64,000 nt of DNA, from positions 8,166 through 72,165 of the forward strand of contig JBGCGJ010000019.1 in the NCBI GenBank assembly GCA_045110675.1, in the 5' to 3' direction. Made by a program: the position numbers and the translations under genes. Of this stretch, positions 16,552 to 25,587 are shown in pieces. The DNA comes from JBALVT01 sp045110675 (GTDB lineage Bacteria; Pseudomonadota; Gammaproteobacteria; Pseudomonadales; Halieaceae). Every line of letters starts with the position of its first letter. Position 1 is the first letter of the stretch. Below the pieces are notes generated by a model. It saw only the letters and a list, made by a program, of their open reading frames with translations. It searched no databases and had not been told where the DNA came from.

Positions 16552-18792
16552 CTAGAAGTTCAGTCTCGCATCAAACCCATAAGTGGCTGGCTCACCAAAA
16601 TAGCTAATGGTCCACAAGCCGAACGGGATGGTGTTCTGGCGATACTCCTCATCAGTGATGTTCTTACCCCAAACAGAGAACTGCAAGGTAGCACTGGAAC
16701 CCACGGCGATCTCGCTCAGTGTCAGACTCGCATTGAGCACATCGTAATTCTCAATCTGGCTGGTAGCGTTCTGATCTGGGTTAATATAAGGCACATAGTC
16801 ATCGTTGTAGTTCCAGTTCACGTGCAGATCGAGATCACCAGAGGCTACACTGCCGAAGGACCAATCCAGTGCGAGACTGAAGGTGTTCTCAGGGGCATAG
16901 GGAACGTCCTTGGCATCTTTTACGTCCACGCCATTTTCGATAAATTCATCGTATTCGGCATCGAGATACCCGTAATTCGCAGACATTACGATGGCATCCG
17001 TTAGCTGCCAGGCCAGTTCAAGTTCTACGCCCTGAAAAGTGGCCTCCCCGGCATTGGCAACATTTGAAGCCGCAGCACCAGCACCTTCAAGGAACACCGA
17101 AACCTGTAAATCAGAAATATCGTTGTAGAACACGGCTGCGTTCAATTGAACTTTGTTATCGGCAAACCGCGATTTGATTCCCGCCTCGAACGAGACCACC
17201 TCTTCAGCATCGTAACCTTCCAGAAAAGCATCGCCAGTGGGGGCTTCACCATTGAAACCGCCAGACTTCCAGCCCTGTGAGACTTTGCCGTAAAGGTTTA
17301 TGTCATCCGCCAGATCGTAGGCAACAATAAGAGAACCGGATGTATTGTTCCAGGAGTCAGAATCCTCCTCGCTGAAGGTGAAGCCCGTTCCGGATGCATT
17401 CGGGTGGACAATATATTGATCTTTATCTTCTTCGGTATACCTCAAACCAAAAGTGATCGCGAGGCGCTCCATCGATGCCGGACGCCATTCTGCCTGGCCG
17501 TAAAGCGCCAGGGATTCGCCATCGATGCCATATTCATTGACATCAGCAGGGCTGCCAAACAAACCGAAAAAAGTGATCGGGTTTATAACGTCAGCCTCTT
17601 CTTCGAAGTAATACAGACCCAGCACGTAACTTACGTTGTCCGTATTGCCGAGCATCTGAAATTCCTGGCTGAACTGCTCGTACTCAATGTCGCGACCTGA
17701 GTGAAAGAAATCGATTGGAGAACCATCGATGTCCACAGAATCTTCGTAATCGAGTTCACGCAGCGAGGTAATCGACTTGAGTTGCACTTCACCCAAGGCA
17801 CCCCAGGTACCCGCATCGTAATCCAAAAACAGGGCGTGACCATCGGTTTCAGAATTTTCGAACTGGGCAAAGTCATTGCTGATCGAACTGGCATTGTCAC
17901 TTTCAGATACTGTAAACAGATCCAACTGTGGCGCCAAAAACCCCACACCAAAACCCTCGAAAGCGAACGGGTTTACATCTGTGAGCTGTCCTTTCGAAGG
18001 CTCTTGATTTCTTTCACTGTGGTCGTAGACATAGCGAGCACTGAAATTTTCACTGACATCCAATACCGCGTCGATGCGCCAGACCTCGCTATCAAGGTTG
18101 TTAAATTCATCGCTGGAGCGCGGATTTACAAAGGGATTCTGACCGCCAAAAGGATCGGAATCGACGTTGTCGTAAAAACCATCCCGCTCAGATTTTAGAT
18201 AGGCCAGGCTCGCCCTAAACCCTCCGAGGGAGCCGGTGTCGATACGCAATTTGCCCTGAGCGCGCCCTTCATTACCCACTGAAAGATCTGCCTGCCCACC
18301 AAATTCTCCCGAGGGTAACCGCGTAATCATATTGATCGCACCACCCACCGTATTCTTTCCATACAAGGTTCCCTGGGGACCTCGCAATACTTCAATACGT
18401 TCCAGCTCGGCTATGTCAAAAATACCGCCGAGGTTTTTACCCAAAAACACACCATCAAGATAAAGGCCTACGACAGGCTCCCATGTAATGGCAGGATTGA
18501 TGGTTGAAGCACCGCGTATCGCGATGGTGACACCGCTACTACCGGCGGGAGATTCAGCAATCTGCACATTGGGAGCGAAGCGCGCCAGGTCCTGGATATC
18601 AGAAATACCTCTGGTATCGATGGCCGCTTTATCAAAGGCGGTTATAGCGATCGGTGTATCTTGCAAAGACTGCTCGCGCTTTTGAGCAGTGACTAAAACT
18701 TCCTCCAGTTGAGCTGCAGTGTTAGTCGCGGCCAAACCAGAGGCCAGTAGTACAGCCAGGGGTAAACTTTTGCGGGTAAAAGCTTTATTCAT
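16552..18792 (-). CDS. TonB-dependent receptor
   Basis: A 746-residue outer-membrane receptor. A signal peptide ends near TNTAAQ, followed by the TonB-box-like LEEVLVTAQKREQSLQDTPIA. A plug domain follows with IAIRGAS and RIEVLRGPQGTLYGKNTVGGAINMIT, then a long beta-barrel ending in aromatic-rich strands and a terminal Phe (YGFDARLNF). It imports a scarce or bulky substrate using energy from TonB. GGAGAAAACCCG precedes the ATG. A terminator follows the gene. Given its position beside the acyl-CoA operon, it may take up the hydrophobic compound degraded there, but iron-complex or other ligands cannot be excluded. Confidence 0.94.
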   Translation of the reverse strand: MNKAFTRKSLPLAVLLASGLAATNTAAQLEEVLVTAQKREQSLQDTPIAITAFDKAAIDTRGISDIQDLARFAPNVQIAESPAGSSGVTIAIRGASTINPAITWEPVVGLYLDGVFLGKNLGGIFDIAELERIEVLRGPQGTLYGKNTVGGAINMITRLPSGEFGGQADLSVGNEGRAQGKLRIDTGSLGGFRASLAYLKSERDGFYDNVDSDPFGGQNPFVNPRSSDEFNNLDSEVWRIDAVLDVSENFSARYVYDHSERNQEPSKGQLTDVNPFAFEGFGVGFLAPQLDLFTVSESDNASSISNDFAQFENSETDGHALFLDYDAGTWGALGEVQLKSITSLRELDYEDSVDIDGSPIDFFHSGRDIEYEQFSQEFQMLGNTDNVSYVLGLYYFEEEADVINPITFFGLFGSPADVNEYGIDGESLALYGQAEWRPASMERLAITFGLRYTEEDKDQYIVHPNASGTGFTFSEEDSDSWNNTSGSLIVAYDLADDINLYGKVSQGWKSGGFNGEAPTGDAFLEGYDAEEVVSFEAGIKSRFADNKVQLNAAVFYNDISDLQVSVFLEGAGAAASNVANAGEATFQGVELELAWQLTDAIVMSANYGYLDAEYDEFIENGVDVKDAKDVPYAPENTFSLALDWSFGSVASGDLDLHVNWNYNDDYVPYINPDQNATSQIENYDVLNASLTLSEIAVGSSATLQFSVWGKNITDEEYRQNTIPFGLWTISYFGEPATYGFDARLNF

Positions 18793-19129
18793 CGGGTTTT
18801 CTCCATTGAATGATCTGCGGGCCGAAACGCACTGAAAACCCTTGCGCCCGGCTTTTTGTCACTGCGGCCAATATACTAAAACCTCCGCCACCAGCTTTGC
18901 GACTTATTACCTAAAACATAGTTTTGTATTTTTATAATCCAGCAATATCAGCAACTTAAGATTAATCGAATCACTGTTAGGTAGGATGAGTAAAGTTATT
19001 TAAACCGCTATATGGTTGTTAATTAACCACCCCAAGGTGCCATCGACGCGACAATATGTCACACCTCGTCATTGGTGCGCTTGGATATAATGGCGCGAAT
19101 CGTTATACCAACATAAAAAGGAACTTTTC
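18793..19129. other. Divergent intergenic region between two TonB receptors
   Basis: A 337-base AT-rich gap with no protein-like frame. It must hold both receptor promoters. I see a TATAAT at 19086-19091 on the plus strand, but no good -35 at the right distance, and a 10-base palindrome GTTAATTAAC near 19019-19028. No Fur box or riboswitch could be recognised by eye. Confidence 0.4.
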
Positions 19130-21202
19130 GTGGCCAAATTATCATACTGTGCTGCCCTCGCTAGCGCACTTGTCAGCGCAGGCACACTGGCGGGACACCT
19201 TGAAGAACTGGTGGTAACGGGCTCATACGACACTCGTACTATTGATGTGAATTCTGCACTGGTTATCTCGGCGGACGCAGCCCAACTGCTGAAACATGCA
19301 CCTGGGGCCAATGTTAACGGCAATGGTCCACTAACAGGTATTGTCCAATACCGGGGCATGTACGGATCGCGCGTTGCAACCTCAATGGATGGTCGGCAAA
19401 TTGCACCCGCCGGACCTAACTGGATGGATCCGCCGCTGTCATATGCGGCTGCGGGTCAATTGGAATCCCTGGAGTTGTATCGCGGGATTGCTCCGGTCAG
19501 CGTTGCCCAGGAATCGATAGGCGGTGCTGTTACAGTGAAAACCAATCGTGGCACTTACACCGACAGCGAAGATTTTTCTCTAAACGGTCAGATTTTGGGC
19601 AGTGCACAGAGTGTTAATTCAGGTAGCCATCTAAATGCCGCACTTTACGCAGCCAATAAGAATCATCGGATTAAAATTGGTTTAATGACCGAAACGGGAG
19701 ACGACGCCGAGTTTGCGGACGGTGATATCACCCCCAGTGAATACGATCGTCAGCGCTATGACGTCGGCTATGGCTATCAGAATGGACGCCATTCCATTCA
19801 GCTGGATTTCAGCAACAGTGATACCGGTGAAACTGGTACTCCAGCCCTGCCAATGGATATCGATTTCATCGAAGGTGATCTTTACAGCTTGAGTTATACC
19901 TTCGCGGCATCGACTGACCTCAGCGTTGAAGCAAAAATTTACGGCGCGGATCTAGAGCACGGCATGAGCAATTTTCATTTGCGAAATGCACCACCACCGC
20001 CAATGTGGCGACGCAATATCGCCAACACGGACAACGCGGGACTGAAAGTTAAGGCGATTTTACAAGATGGCGAAGGTAACTGGACTTTCGGCATCGACAG
20101 TTTTCAAGCCGAGCACGACTCAGACATAGACAACCCGAACAACCCGATGTTCTTTGTAACCAACTTCAACAGCGCCGAACGCAATGTACTGGGAGTGTTT
20201 CTAGAGCGGCAACATCACTTTTCTGAACGCTGGAGAGGCGAGTTTGGTATTCGCTACAACCGCGTGGAAATGGATTCAGCGGAAGTGGATGGAGCACCCG
20301 CTCGTATGATGCCCCCTGCAGGAGCTCTGCGAGATTCGTTTAACAACGCCGACAGAGATCAAACCGACAACAACACCGATCTAGTCGCGAAGCTGTGGTA
20401 CGCGGTAAGCGATTCGACAAGCTGGTACGCGGGCATCGCACAAAAACATCGCGCGCCCTCTTTTCAGGAGCGCTATCTTTGGCTGCCCTTGCAAGCAACG
20501 GCAGGCTTGGCAGACGGATTTACCTACACCGGTAATATCGAGCTCGACTCGGAAGTGTCGCACCAAATCGAAGCAGGCTTCGATTACAGCGTCGACAATC
20601 TGAAAATTTCACCGCGCGTTTATTACCACCAAGTGGACGACTACATTCAAGGTACACCCAGCGAAGTAGCTCCCGCCGTCATGTTCGTGCGAATGATGAA
20701 TGCCAACAATGGAACTAATAATCCAGACCCTCTGCAATTCAATAATGTTGACGCAGAAATTTACGGCGTCGACATTGACTGGGCTTGGCAGCTAAACAGC
20801 GATTGGTCACTATCGGGTATCGTCAATTACGTGCGCGGCAAGCGAGATGACATCGACGACAATCTCTATCGCATCGCTCCGCCCAACACTAGCGTAAGTC
20901 TGAACTACACAGCTGAGAGCTGGAGGGCAAGTGTTGAATCTGTGTTGTATGCCAAGCAGGACAACGTGAGTAAAACCAATGCAGAACAGGAAACGGCAGG
21001 CTACGGAATTGTCAACCTCAGAGGCACCTGGCAAGCCAGCGAAACGCTGCAATTGGCGGCGGGCGTAGACAATGCTTTTGACAAAGGCTACGAAGACCAC
21101 ATCGGTGGCTACAACCGCGCGGGCAACCCCGACATACCTCGAGGAGATCGCCTACCGGGTTATGGCAGAAACGTGTTTGTGCGAGCCAGCTACTCATTCT
21201 GA
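19130..21202 (+). CDS. TonB-dependent receptor, copper-receptor (OprC/NosA)-like
   Basis: A 690-residue TonB-dependent receptor with a GTG start preceded by AAAGGAACTTTTC. A short signal peptide (LSYCAALASALVSAGTLAG) is followed by a LEELVVTGSYD TonB-box region. In the plug, RGMYGSRVATSMDGRQI and PAGPNWMDPPLSYAAAGQLESLE with RGIAPVSV resemble the copper receptor group OprC/NosA, in which PNWMDPPLHY and RGIAPVS are characteristic. A Met/His-bearing stretch (HGMSNFHLRNAPPPPMW) also occurs. The protein ends with RASYSF. The family call comes from these segments by memory; copper as ligand is inference. A phosphopantetheinyl transferase follows 57 bases later in the same frame and is probably cotranscribed. 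Confidence 0.88.
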   Translation: MAKLSYCAALASALVSAGTLAGHLEELVVTGSYDTRTIDVNSALVISADAAQLLKHAPGANVNGNGPLTGIVQYRGMYGSRVATSMDGRQIAPAGPNWMDPPLSYAAAGQLESLELYRGIAPVSVAQESIGGAVTVKTNRGTYTDSEDFSLNGQILGSAQSVNSGSHLNAALYAANKNHRIKIGLMTETGDDAEFADGDITPSEYDRQRYDVGYGYQNGRHSIQLDFSNSDTGETGTPALPMDIDFIEGDLYSLSYTFAASTDLSVEAKIYGADLEHGMSNFHLRNAPPPPMWRRNIANTDNAGLKVKAILQDGEGNWTFGIDSFQAEHDSDIDNPNNPMFFVTNFNSAERNVLGVFLERQHHFSERWRGEFGIRYNRVEMDSAEVDGAPARMMPPAGALRDSFNNADRDQTDNNTDLVAKLWYAVSDSTSWYAGIAQKHRAPSFQERYLWLPLQATAGLADGFTYTGNIELDSEVSHQIEAGFDYSVDNLKISPRVYYHQVDDYIQGTPSEVAPAVMFVRMMNANNGTNNPDPLQFNNVDAEIYGVDIDWAWQLNSDWSLSGIVNYVRGKRDDIDDNLYRIAPPNTSVSLNYTAESWRASVESVLYAKQDNVSKTNAEQETAGYGIVNLRGTWQASETLQLAAGVDNAFDKGYEDHIGGYNRAGNPDIPRGDRLPGYGRNVFVRASYSF

Positions 21203-21259
21203 GGGCAGGCCGAGCATAGCCAGCCACTGCTTACCCACCTTGTTTATTCGCGGGGCAAA

Positions 21260-21976
21260 TTGAACTCTCAGCTAGCACAGAGCGAACTACATCTTTGGGT
21301 TGTACGTGCAAACCAAGTTCACCCCCGAAAAGATCTGCTGCTAAGCTTGCAGGAACATTCTCGCGCGAGAAGGTTTTACAAATCTATCGATGGCGAAAGC
21401 TGGGCCTATTTCCACTGCGCGCTAAGGGAGATCCTCTCCCAGTACACTGGTTTTGCTCCAACTGCGTTGGAATTTGGATATATAAAGAACAACAAACCGG
21501 TACTCACAAATCGGAAAGATACACTGAACTTCAACTTGAGCCACTCCGGGAATATGGCCCTTATAGCCATCGGTGGACCGGGAGAGATAGGCGTCGACAT
21601 AGAGCGAATAAGAACCCTCAATGACATGGATGCTGTCGCAGGGCGGAATTTTTCTCCAGAGGAAAACATGAGCCTATCCTGTGCATCAGCGCGGGAACGC
21701 TGCAAATTGTTTTACGAAATCTGGACGCGTAAAGAGGCAGTAATCAAAGCCAACGGCCAGGGACTCAGTATCCCCTTGCCTCAATTTACTGCCCCAATCG
21801 GTAGTGCTGGTCAATGGCAAGTAACAACTATTGAAGACCATGACCAGGTCAAATACCTTCTGTGTGGTTTAGATTTAGAGCCGGGCTATTGCAGCTCCGT
21901 GTGTATTGAGCTCGCTTCGGCGGAGCCAGTTCGATATCCAACTCTAAAAGTACACCAATATAATCTGACGCTCTGA
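21260..21976 (+). CDS. 4'-phosphopantetheinyl transferase, Sfp type
   Basis: A 238-residue enzyme that moves 4'-phosphopantetheine from CoA onto carrier proteins. The Sfp signature is present: GEIGVDIERI (Mg-binding Asp and Glu) and, about 40 residues on, FYEIWTRKEAVIKANGQGL (WxxKEA). Length and two-half layout match Sfp rather than AcpS. The best start is a TTG at 21260 with GGGG a few bases upstream; the frame is open back to the receptor stop at 21202 but has no ATG. It is placed right after a TonB receptor. Sfp enzymes usually activate non-ribosomal peptide or polyketide synthases or special fatty-acid synthases; no such synthase is in the window, so its carrier protein is elsewhere. Confidence 0.9.
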   Translation: MNSQLAQSELHLWVVRANQVHPRKDLLLSLQEHSRARRFYKSIDGESWAYFHCALREILSQYTGFAPTALEFGYIKNNKPVLTNRKDTLNFNLSHSGNMALIAIGGPGEIGVDIERIRTLNDMDAVAGRNFSPEENMSLSCASARERCKLFYEIWTRKEAVIKANGQGLSIPLPQFTAPIGSAGQWQVTTIEDHDQVKYLLCGLDLEPGYCSSVCIELASAEPVRYPTLKVHQYNLTL

Positions 21977-22218
21977 AAGAGGGCTATCGAAATTCCAAGG
22001 GGCTAGAAGGATCTACCTTCACTGGTCAATTTTTAGCCGAAACAGCAAAATTGATAGTTAGTGCTTACTTATAACTATAGGTAATAATTCTGAAGCAAGC
22101 ACATAAATGCTCCCGACGCACGTGAGTATGCCCTATAGATTTAGTGGGTTTTCATGGCAAAAATCCGCTAAATTTAAGAGTGGGGCAGAAACACTAGAGT
22201 AGGGAGAACCGAGCTAAA

Positions 22219-23502
22219 ATGCTCAACACCCTTAAAATAAACATCAGCGACCTGGATATTGGCATGTATGTCAGTGGCCTGGATCGCCCGTGGCTGGAAA
22301 CTCCGTTTCTCACGCAGGGGTTTCTGATTGAGAGCCGCGAAGATATCGAGCGGCTGCGAGAATATTGCGATTATGTGCTGGTAGACGGGCGTAAAAGTAG
22401 ACAGCGCTCAGCCATACTGAAGCGAAAAGTTCGCAAGACTGAGGCCTCGCCCAATAAGCTTCGCGCACCGGCGAGCGTCACAAATTACTCAGGGCGGCCT
22501 CGAATTCCTGTAGATCAGATCTTTGAAGATCGCACCATTACATCCTACAAGGACAAAAGCGCGTGGAAGGACGAGCGGCCACTAGCGCAAAAGGCTGTTG
22601 ATACCTTGGTAGGTGATATCAACGAGATATTTTCCCAAGTCGGTGATGGCGGAAAGATCAACGTCATCAAGCTTAAAAAATCCATCGAGCCAATTGTCGA
22701 TAGTATTACCCGTAACCCCGATGCCTGCCTGTGGGTGTCTCGACTGAAGAACCACGACGAATACACTTACCAGCACTCTCTGGGTGCGGCTATCTGGTCG
22801 GTGTCACTGGGGCGTCAGCTGGGCTTACCGCGTCACGATTTGCGATCGCTCGCCATGGGTTGCATGTTGATGGACGTGGGGAAATTACGAGTGGATCCTG
22901 ATCTACTCAAAGCAGAGCGAAAACTCACTCTGGAAGAAACCGCCCAGATGGCCGGTCATGTGAGTTACGGCCTGGAAATCATTAAAGAGAGCGGTTTGAT
23001 GAACCAGGATGTGATCGACATGGTGGCTCATCATCATGAAAGATTCGATGGGTCGGGCTATCCCAACGGCTTAACCGAAAACCAGATTCCCGCGTTTGCT
23101 CGCATAGCGGCCATTGTAGATACCTATGACGCGGTCACCAGTAATCGTAGCTATGCTCCCGCCATTTCTCCGGCGGAAGCCATTCGTTTGCTGTATAAAT
23201 CTCGGGACGAAGATTTTCAAGCCGAATTAGTCGAAGCGTTTATTCAAGCGGTTGGCATTTATCCCGCCGGCACGCTGGTAGAGCTGTCTTCCGGCGAGGT
23301 GGGCGTGGTCGTAGCCGAATACCGTACCCGGCGTCTGCGTCCCAAAGTGATGCTGCTATTGAATAAGGATAAAAAACATTTGCCCGCGCCGAGAGTGATA
23401 GATCTTCAGGATAGTGCGGGAGACGATAACTCATCTTTAACTATTGCCAAAGGCCTCGACCCCGAAGCCTATGGAATAGACCTTTCCAAAGTCAATTTTT
23501 AA
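22219..23502 (+). CDS. HD-GYP domain protein with DUF3391 N-terminus
   Basis: A 427-residue putative c-di-GMP phosphodiesterase. The N-terminal 60 or so residues (ISDLDIGMYVSGLDRPWLETPF) match the DUF3391 domain that precedes HD-GYP in many gammaproteobacteria. The HD-GYP part has QHSLGAAIWS (H186), MLMDVGKLRVD, HHHERFDGSGYPNGL (271-283) and RIAAIVDTYDAVTSNRSY. The position of the HD-dyad His is Met218 (MDVGK instead of HDVGK), so catalysis may be changed. GGGAGAACCGAGCTAAA precedes the ATG. It stands alone, with 242 bases upstream in which I see no clear element. It could be an active hydrolase or a sensor of c-di-GMP. Confidence 0.9.
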   Translation: MLNTLKINISDLDIGMYVSGLDRPWLETPFLTQGFLIESREDIERLREYCDYVLVDGRKSRQRSAILKRKVRKTEASPNKLRAPASVTNYSGRPRIPVDQIFEDRTITSYKDKSAWKDERPLAQKAVDTLVGDINEIFSQVGDGGKINVIKLKKSIEPIVDSITRNPDACLWVSRLKNHDEYTYQHSLGAAIWSVSLGRQLGLPRHDLRSLAMGCMLMDVGKLRVDPDLLKAERKLTLEETAQMAGHVSYGLEIIKESGLMNQDVIDMVAHHHERFDGSGYPNGLTENQIPAFARIAAIVDTYDAVTSNRSYAPAISPAEAIRLLYKSRDEDFQAELVEAFIQAVGIYPAGTLVELSSGEVGVVVAEYRTRRLRPKVMLLLNKDKKHLPAPRVIDLQDSAGDDNSSLTIAKGLDPEAYGIDLSKVNF

Positions 23503-23633
23503 CTCTACCTGCCTGTACCACAGCGCTTTCAATTCAAGTAAAACATTTTTACACTGAATTTCTCGGTGCTGCTTCACCCGCTGCACTAAACTAACCAGAC
23601 CATAAAACTAATAATCGTCCGGGAGTCCTAACA

Positions 23634-25535
23634 ATGGGATCAGCTACCTCGTATGCCTTGAGCAAGCCAACAAAGATATGCTTGAGAGCGCTGACGATTT
23701 GCTTAGTTCTTTTTTGTGCCACCACTCACGCCGAATTTCAAATAGAAGCACCCAAAGTGGTGCATGTGGACACTGAGTTTACGGTCAAGATCATTCAAAG
23801 CGATAATCATTCGAAATCATCGCCAGACAATCTTCAACTGACGATAGCCGGCGAAGCTCATTCGGTTCAACTGACTGGCGGCACCACCGAAGTAACTAGG
23901 CTGCGCATTTCACAGGGAGGAGCAACGACCATCGTGTTGCACAGCGAAGGCAAAAGTATCACCAGCACCGACGTACGCATCATACCGGGTTGGCAATCTC
24001 TCATCCCGCCGCTAATCGCAATAGGCCTGGCTCTGTGGATCAAAAGCGTAATACCCGCGATCTTCTTCGGTCTTTGGGCTGGGCTTGTGCTCATCTATGG
24101 ATTTACTTTCGAGAATGTCCTTGACGCACTTCTCGACGTTTTTGCGGTAAACATAGTCGATGAACTGGAGGATCGCGGCCATATTTCCCTGCTACTCTTT
24201 ACGGCGATGATCGGCGGCATGGTCGGCGTAGTGTCCAAAAACGGCGGCATGGGCGGCGTTATTAAGATTGTCGTTAAATGGGCCAACTCCGCCAAACGCG
24301 GACAGCTTTCAGTCTACTTTTTAGGCCTTTGTATCTTCTTTGACGATTACACCAACACATTGGTGGTGGGCAACTCGGTAAGGCCGATCACCGATCGCCT
24401 AAAAATTTCGCGAGAAAAACTCGCTTATATTGTCGATTCAACCGCCGCTCCAGTCGCTTGCGTTGCCGTGTTCACCACCTGGATTGGTTACGAGGTGGGG
24501 CTAATTGGTGATGCTATTGAAGGCATACAGGGGCTTAACGAATCCTCCTATACGATATTTTTGAAATCGATTCCCTATAGCTTTTATCCTCTGGCCGCGA
24601 TTTTCTTTGTTTATCTTATCGCTTCTTCAGGGAGAGATTTTGGTCCCATGTTGAGCGCAGAAAAAGCGGCGCGGAGCGCTCCCGACACAACCGAACAAAA
24701 CCCCGCAGAGCAAACGGTCGAGGAAAACTCAAACCCTATGCCGGCGCGTGCAATCAACGCCATCGCACCCATTCTCACGCTGATCATTAGCAGCGCAGCG
24801 GGTTTCTATTACACAGGAGAGGGGGACAATCTCCAGGATATCTTAAGCTCAGCCGACGTCTACCAGGCGTTAATGTGGGGCTCTTTTTTAAGCGCCGCCG
24901 TTGCCGGTGGGCTCACTCTGGTGCAACGGCTAATGCCCCTGGAAAAGATCGTTCAAGCATGGCTAGATGGGGCAAATCTAATGGTGCCGCCTCTGGTAAT
25001 TCTGGTACTTGCCTGGGCACTGTCGGGTATCACGACCACGCTGGGAACCGCCGACTTTCTGGTGGCCTTGGCGGGCGATCTGCTAATACCTGCGCTGATT
25101 CCCGCCATCGTATTTTTGCTGTCAGCAGCCGCCGCTTTTGCAACGGGATCAAGCTGGGGGGTGATGGCCATTATTCTACCCCTCGTCATTCCGGTGGCTT
25201 GGACAGGACTCTCCATGGATGGCAGTGTCACTGGGGATGAAATGCATATATTGTATTCCACCGTCTCGGCGGTTCTGGCCGGTTCCGTGTGGGGCGATCA
25301 TTGTTCGCCTATTTCAGATACTACGGTTCTGTCTTCATTGGCCTCGGGCTGCGATCACATTGAACACGTTCGCACGCAAATTCCCTACGCTTTCTCTGTG
25401 GGAGCCGCTGCGCTTGTATGCGGAATTATCCCGGTCGGATTCGGGATGAGTTGGTGGCTTGGTTTGCTGCTAACCTGTGCAGTGCTAGTGGTTATTCTTC
25501 GGGTGTTTGGACGATATAGCGAACCTCATATCTAA
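23634..25535 (+). CDS. NhaC-family Na+/H+ antiporter with N-terminal periplasmic domain
   Basis: A 633-residue protein. Residues 1-34 look like a signal peptide or first membrane helix (ALTICLVLFCATTHA). About 90 residues of soluble beta-rich sequence follow (FQIEAPKVVHVDTEFTVKII), then around ten to twelve hydrophobic helices. The transport part carries NhaC/YufR-type motifs: FFDDYTNTLVVGNSVRPITD, DSTAAPVACVAVFTTWIGYE, FATGSSWGVMAI and GSVWGDHCSPISDTTVLSS. Family members exchange Na+ for H+ or carry dicarboxylate or amino-acid pairs. The extra N-terminal domain is not part of short NhaC proteins. It stands alone and is convergent with the amidohydrolase gene. Substrate is inference. Confidence 0.9.
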   Translation: MGSATSYALSKPTKICLRALTICLVLFCATTHAEFQIEAPKVVHVDTEFTVKIIQSDNHSKSSPDNLQLTIAGEAHSVQLTGGTTEVTRLRISQGGATTIVLHSEGKSITSTDVRIIPGWQSLIPPLIAIGLALWIKSVIPAIFFGLWAGLVLIYGFTFENVLDALLDVFAVNIVDELEDRGHISLLLFTAMIGGMVGVVSKNGGMGGVIKIVVKWANSAKRGQLSVYFLGLCIFFDDYTNTLVVGNSVRPITDRLKISREKLAYIVDSTAAPVACVAVFTTWIGYEVGLIGDAIEGIQGLNESSYTIFLKSIPYSFYPLAAIFFVYLIASSGRDFGPMLSAEKAARSAPDTTEQNPAEQTVEENSNPMPARAINAIAPILTLIISSAAGFYYTGEGDNLQDILSSADVYQALMWGSFLSAAVAGGLTLVQRLMPLEKIVQAWLDGANLMVPPLVILVLAWALSGITTTLGTADFLVALAGDLLIPALIPAIVFLLSAAAAFATGSSWGVMAIILPLVIPVAWTGLSMDGSVTGDEMHILYSTVSAVLAGSVWGDHCSPISDTTVLSSLASGCDHIEHVRTQIPYAFSVGAAALVCGIIPVGFGMSWWLGLLLTCAVLVVILRVFGRYSEPHI

Positions 25536-25587
25536 ACTTAGCAACTGATAACAATCCCATCACGCTGAGCAATTCCGCCCTGAGATT

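Noticed and set aside
19086..19091. TATAAT before the copper-receptor-like gene
   Set aside because: No acceptable -35 at 16-18 bases, so I did not list it as a promoter.
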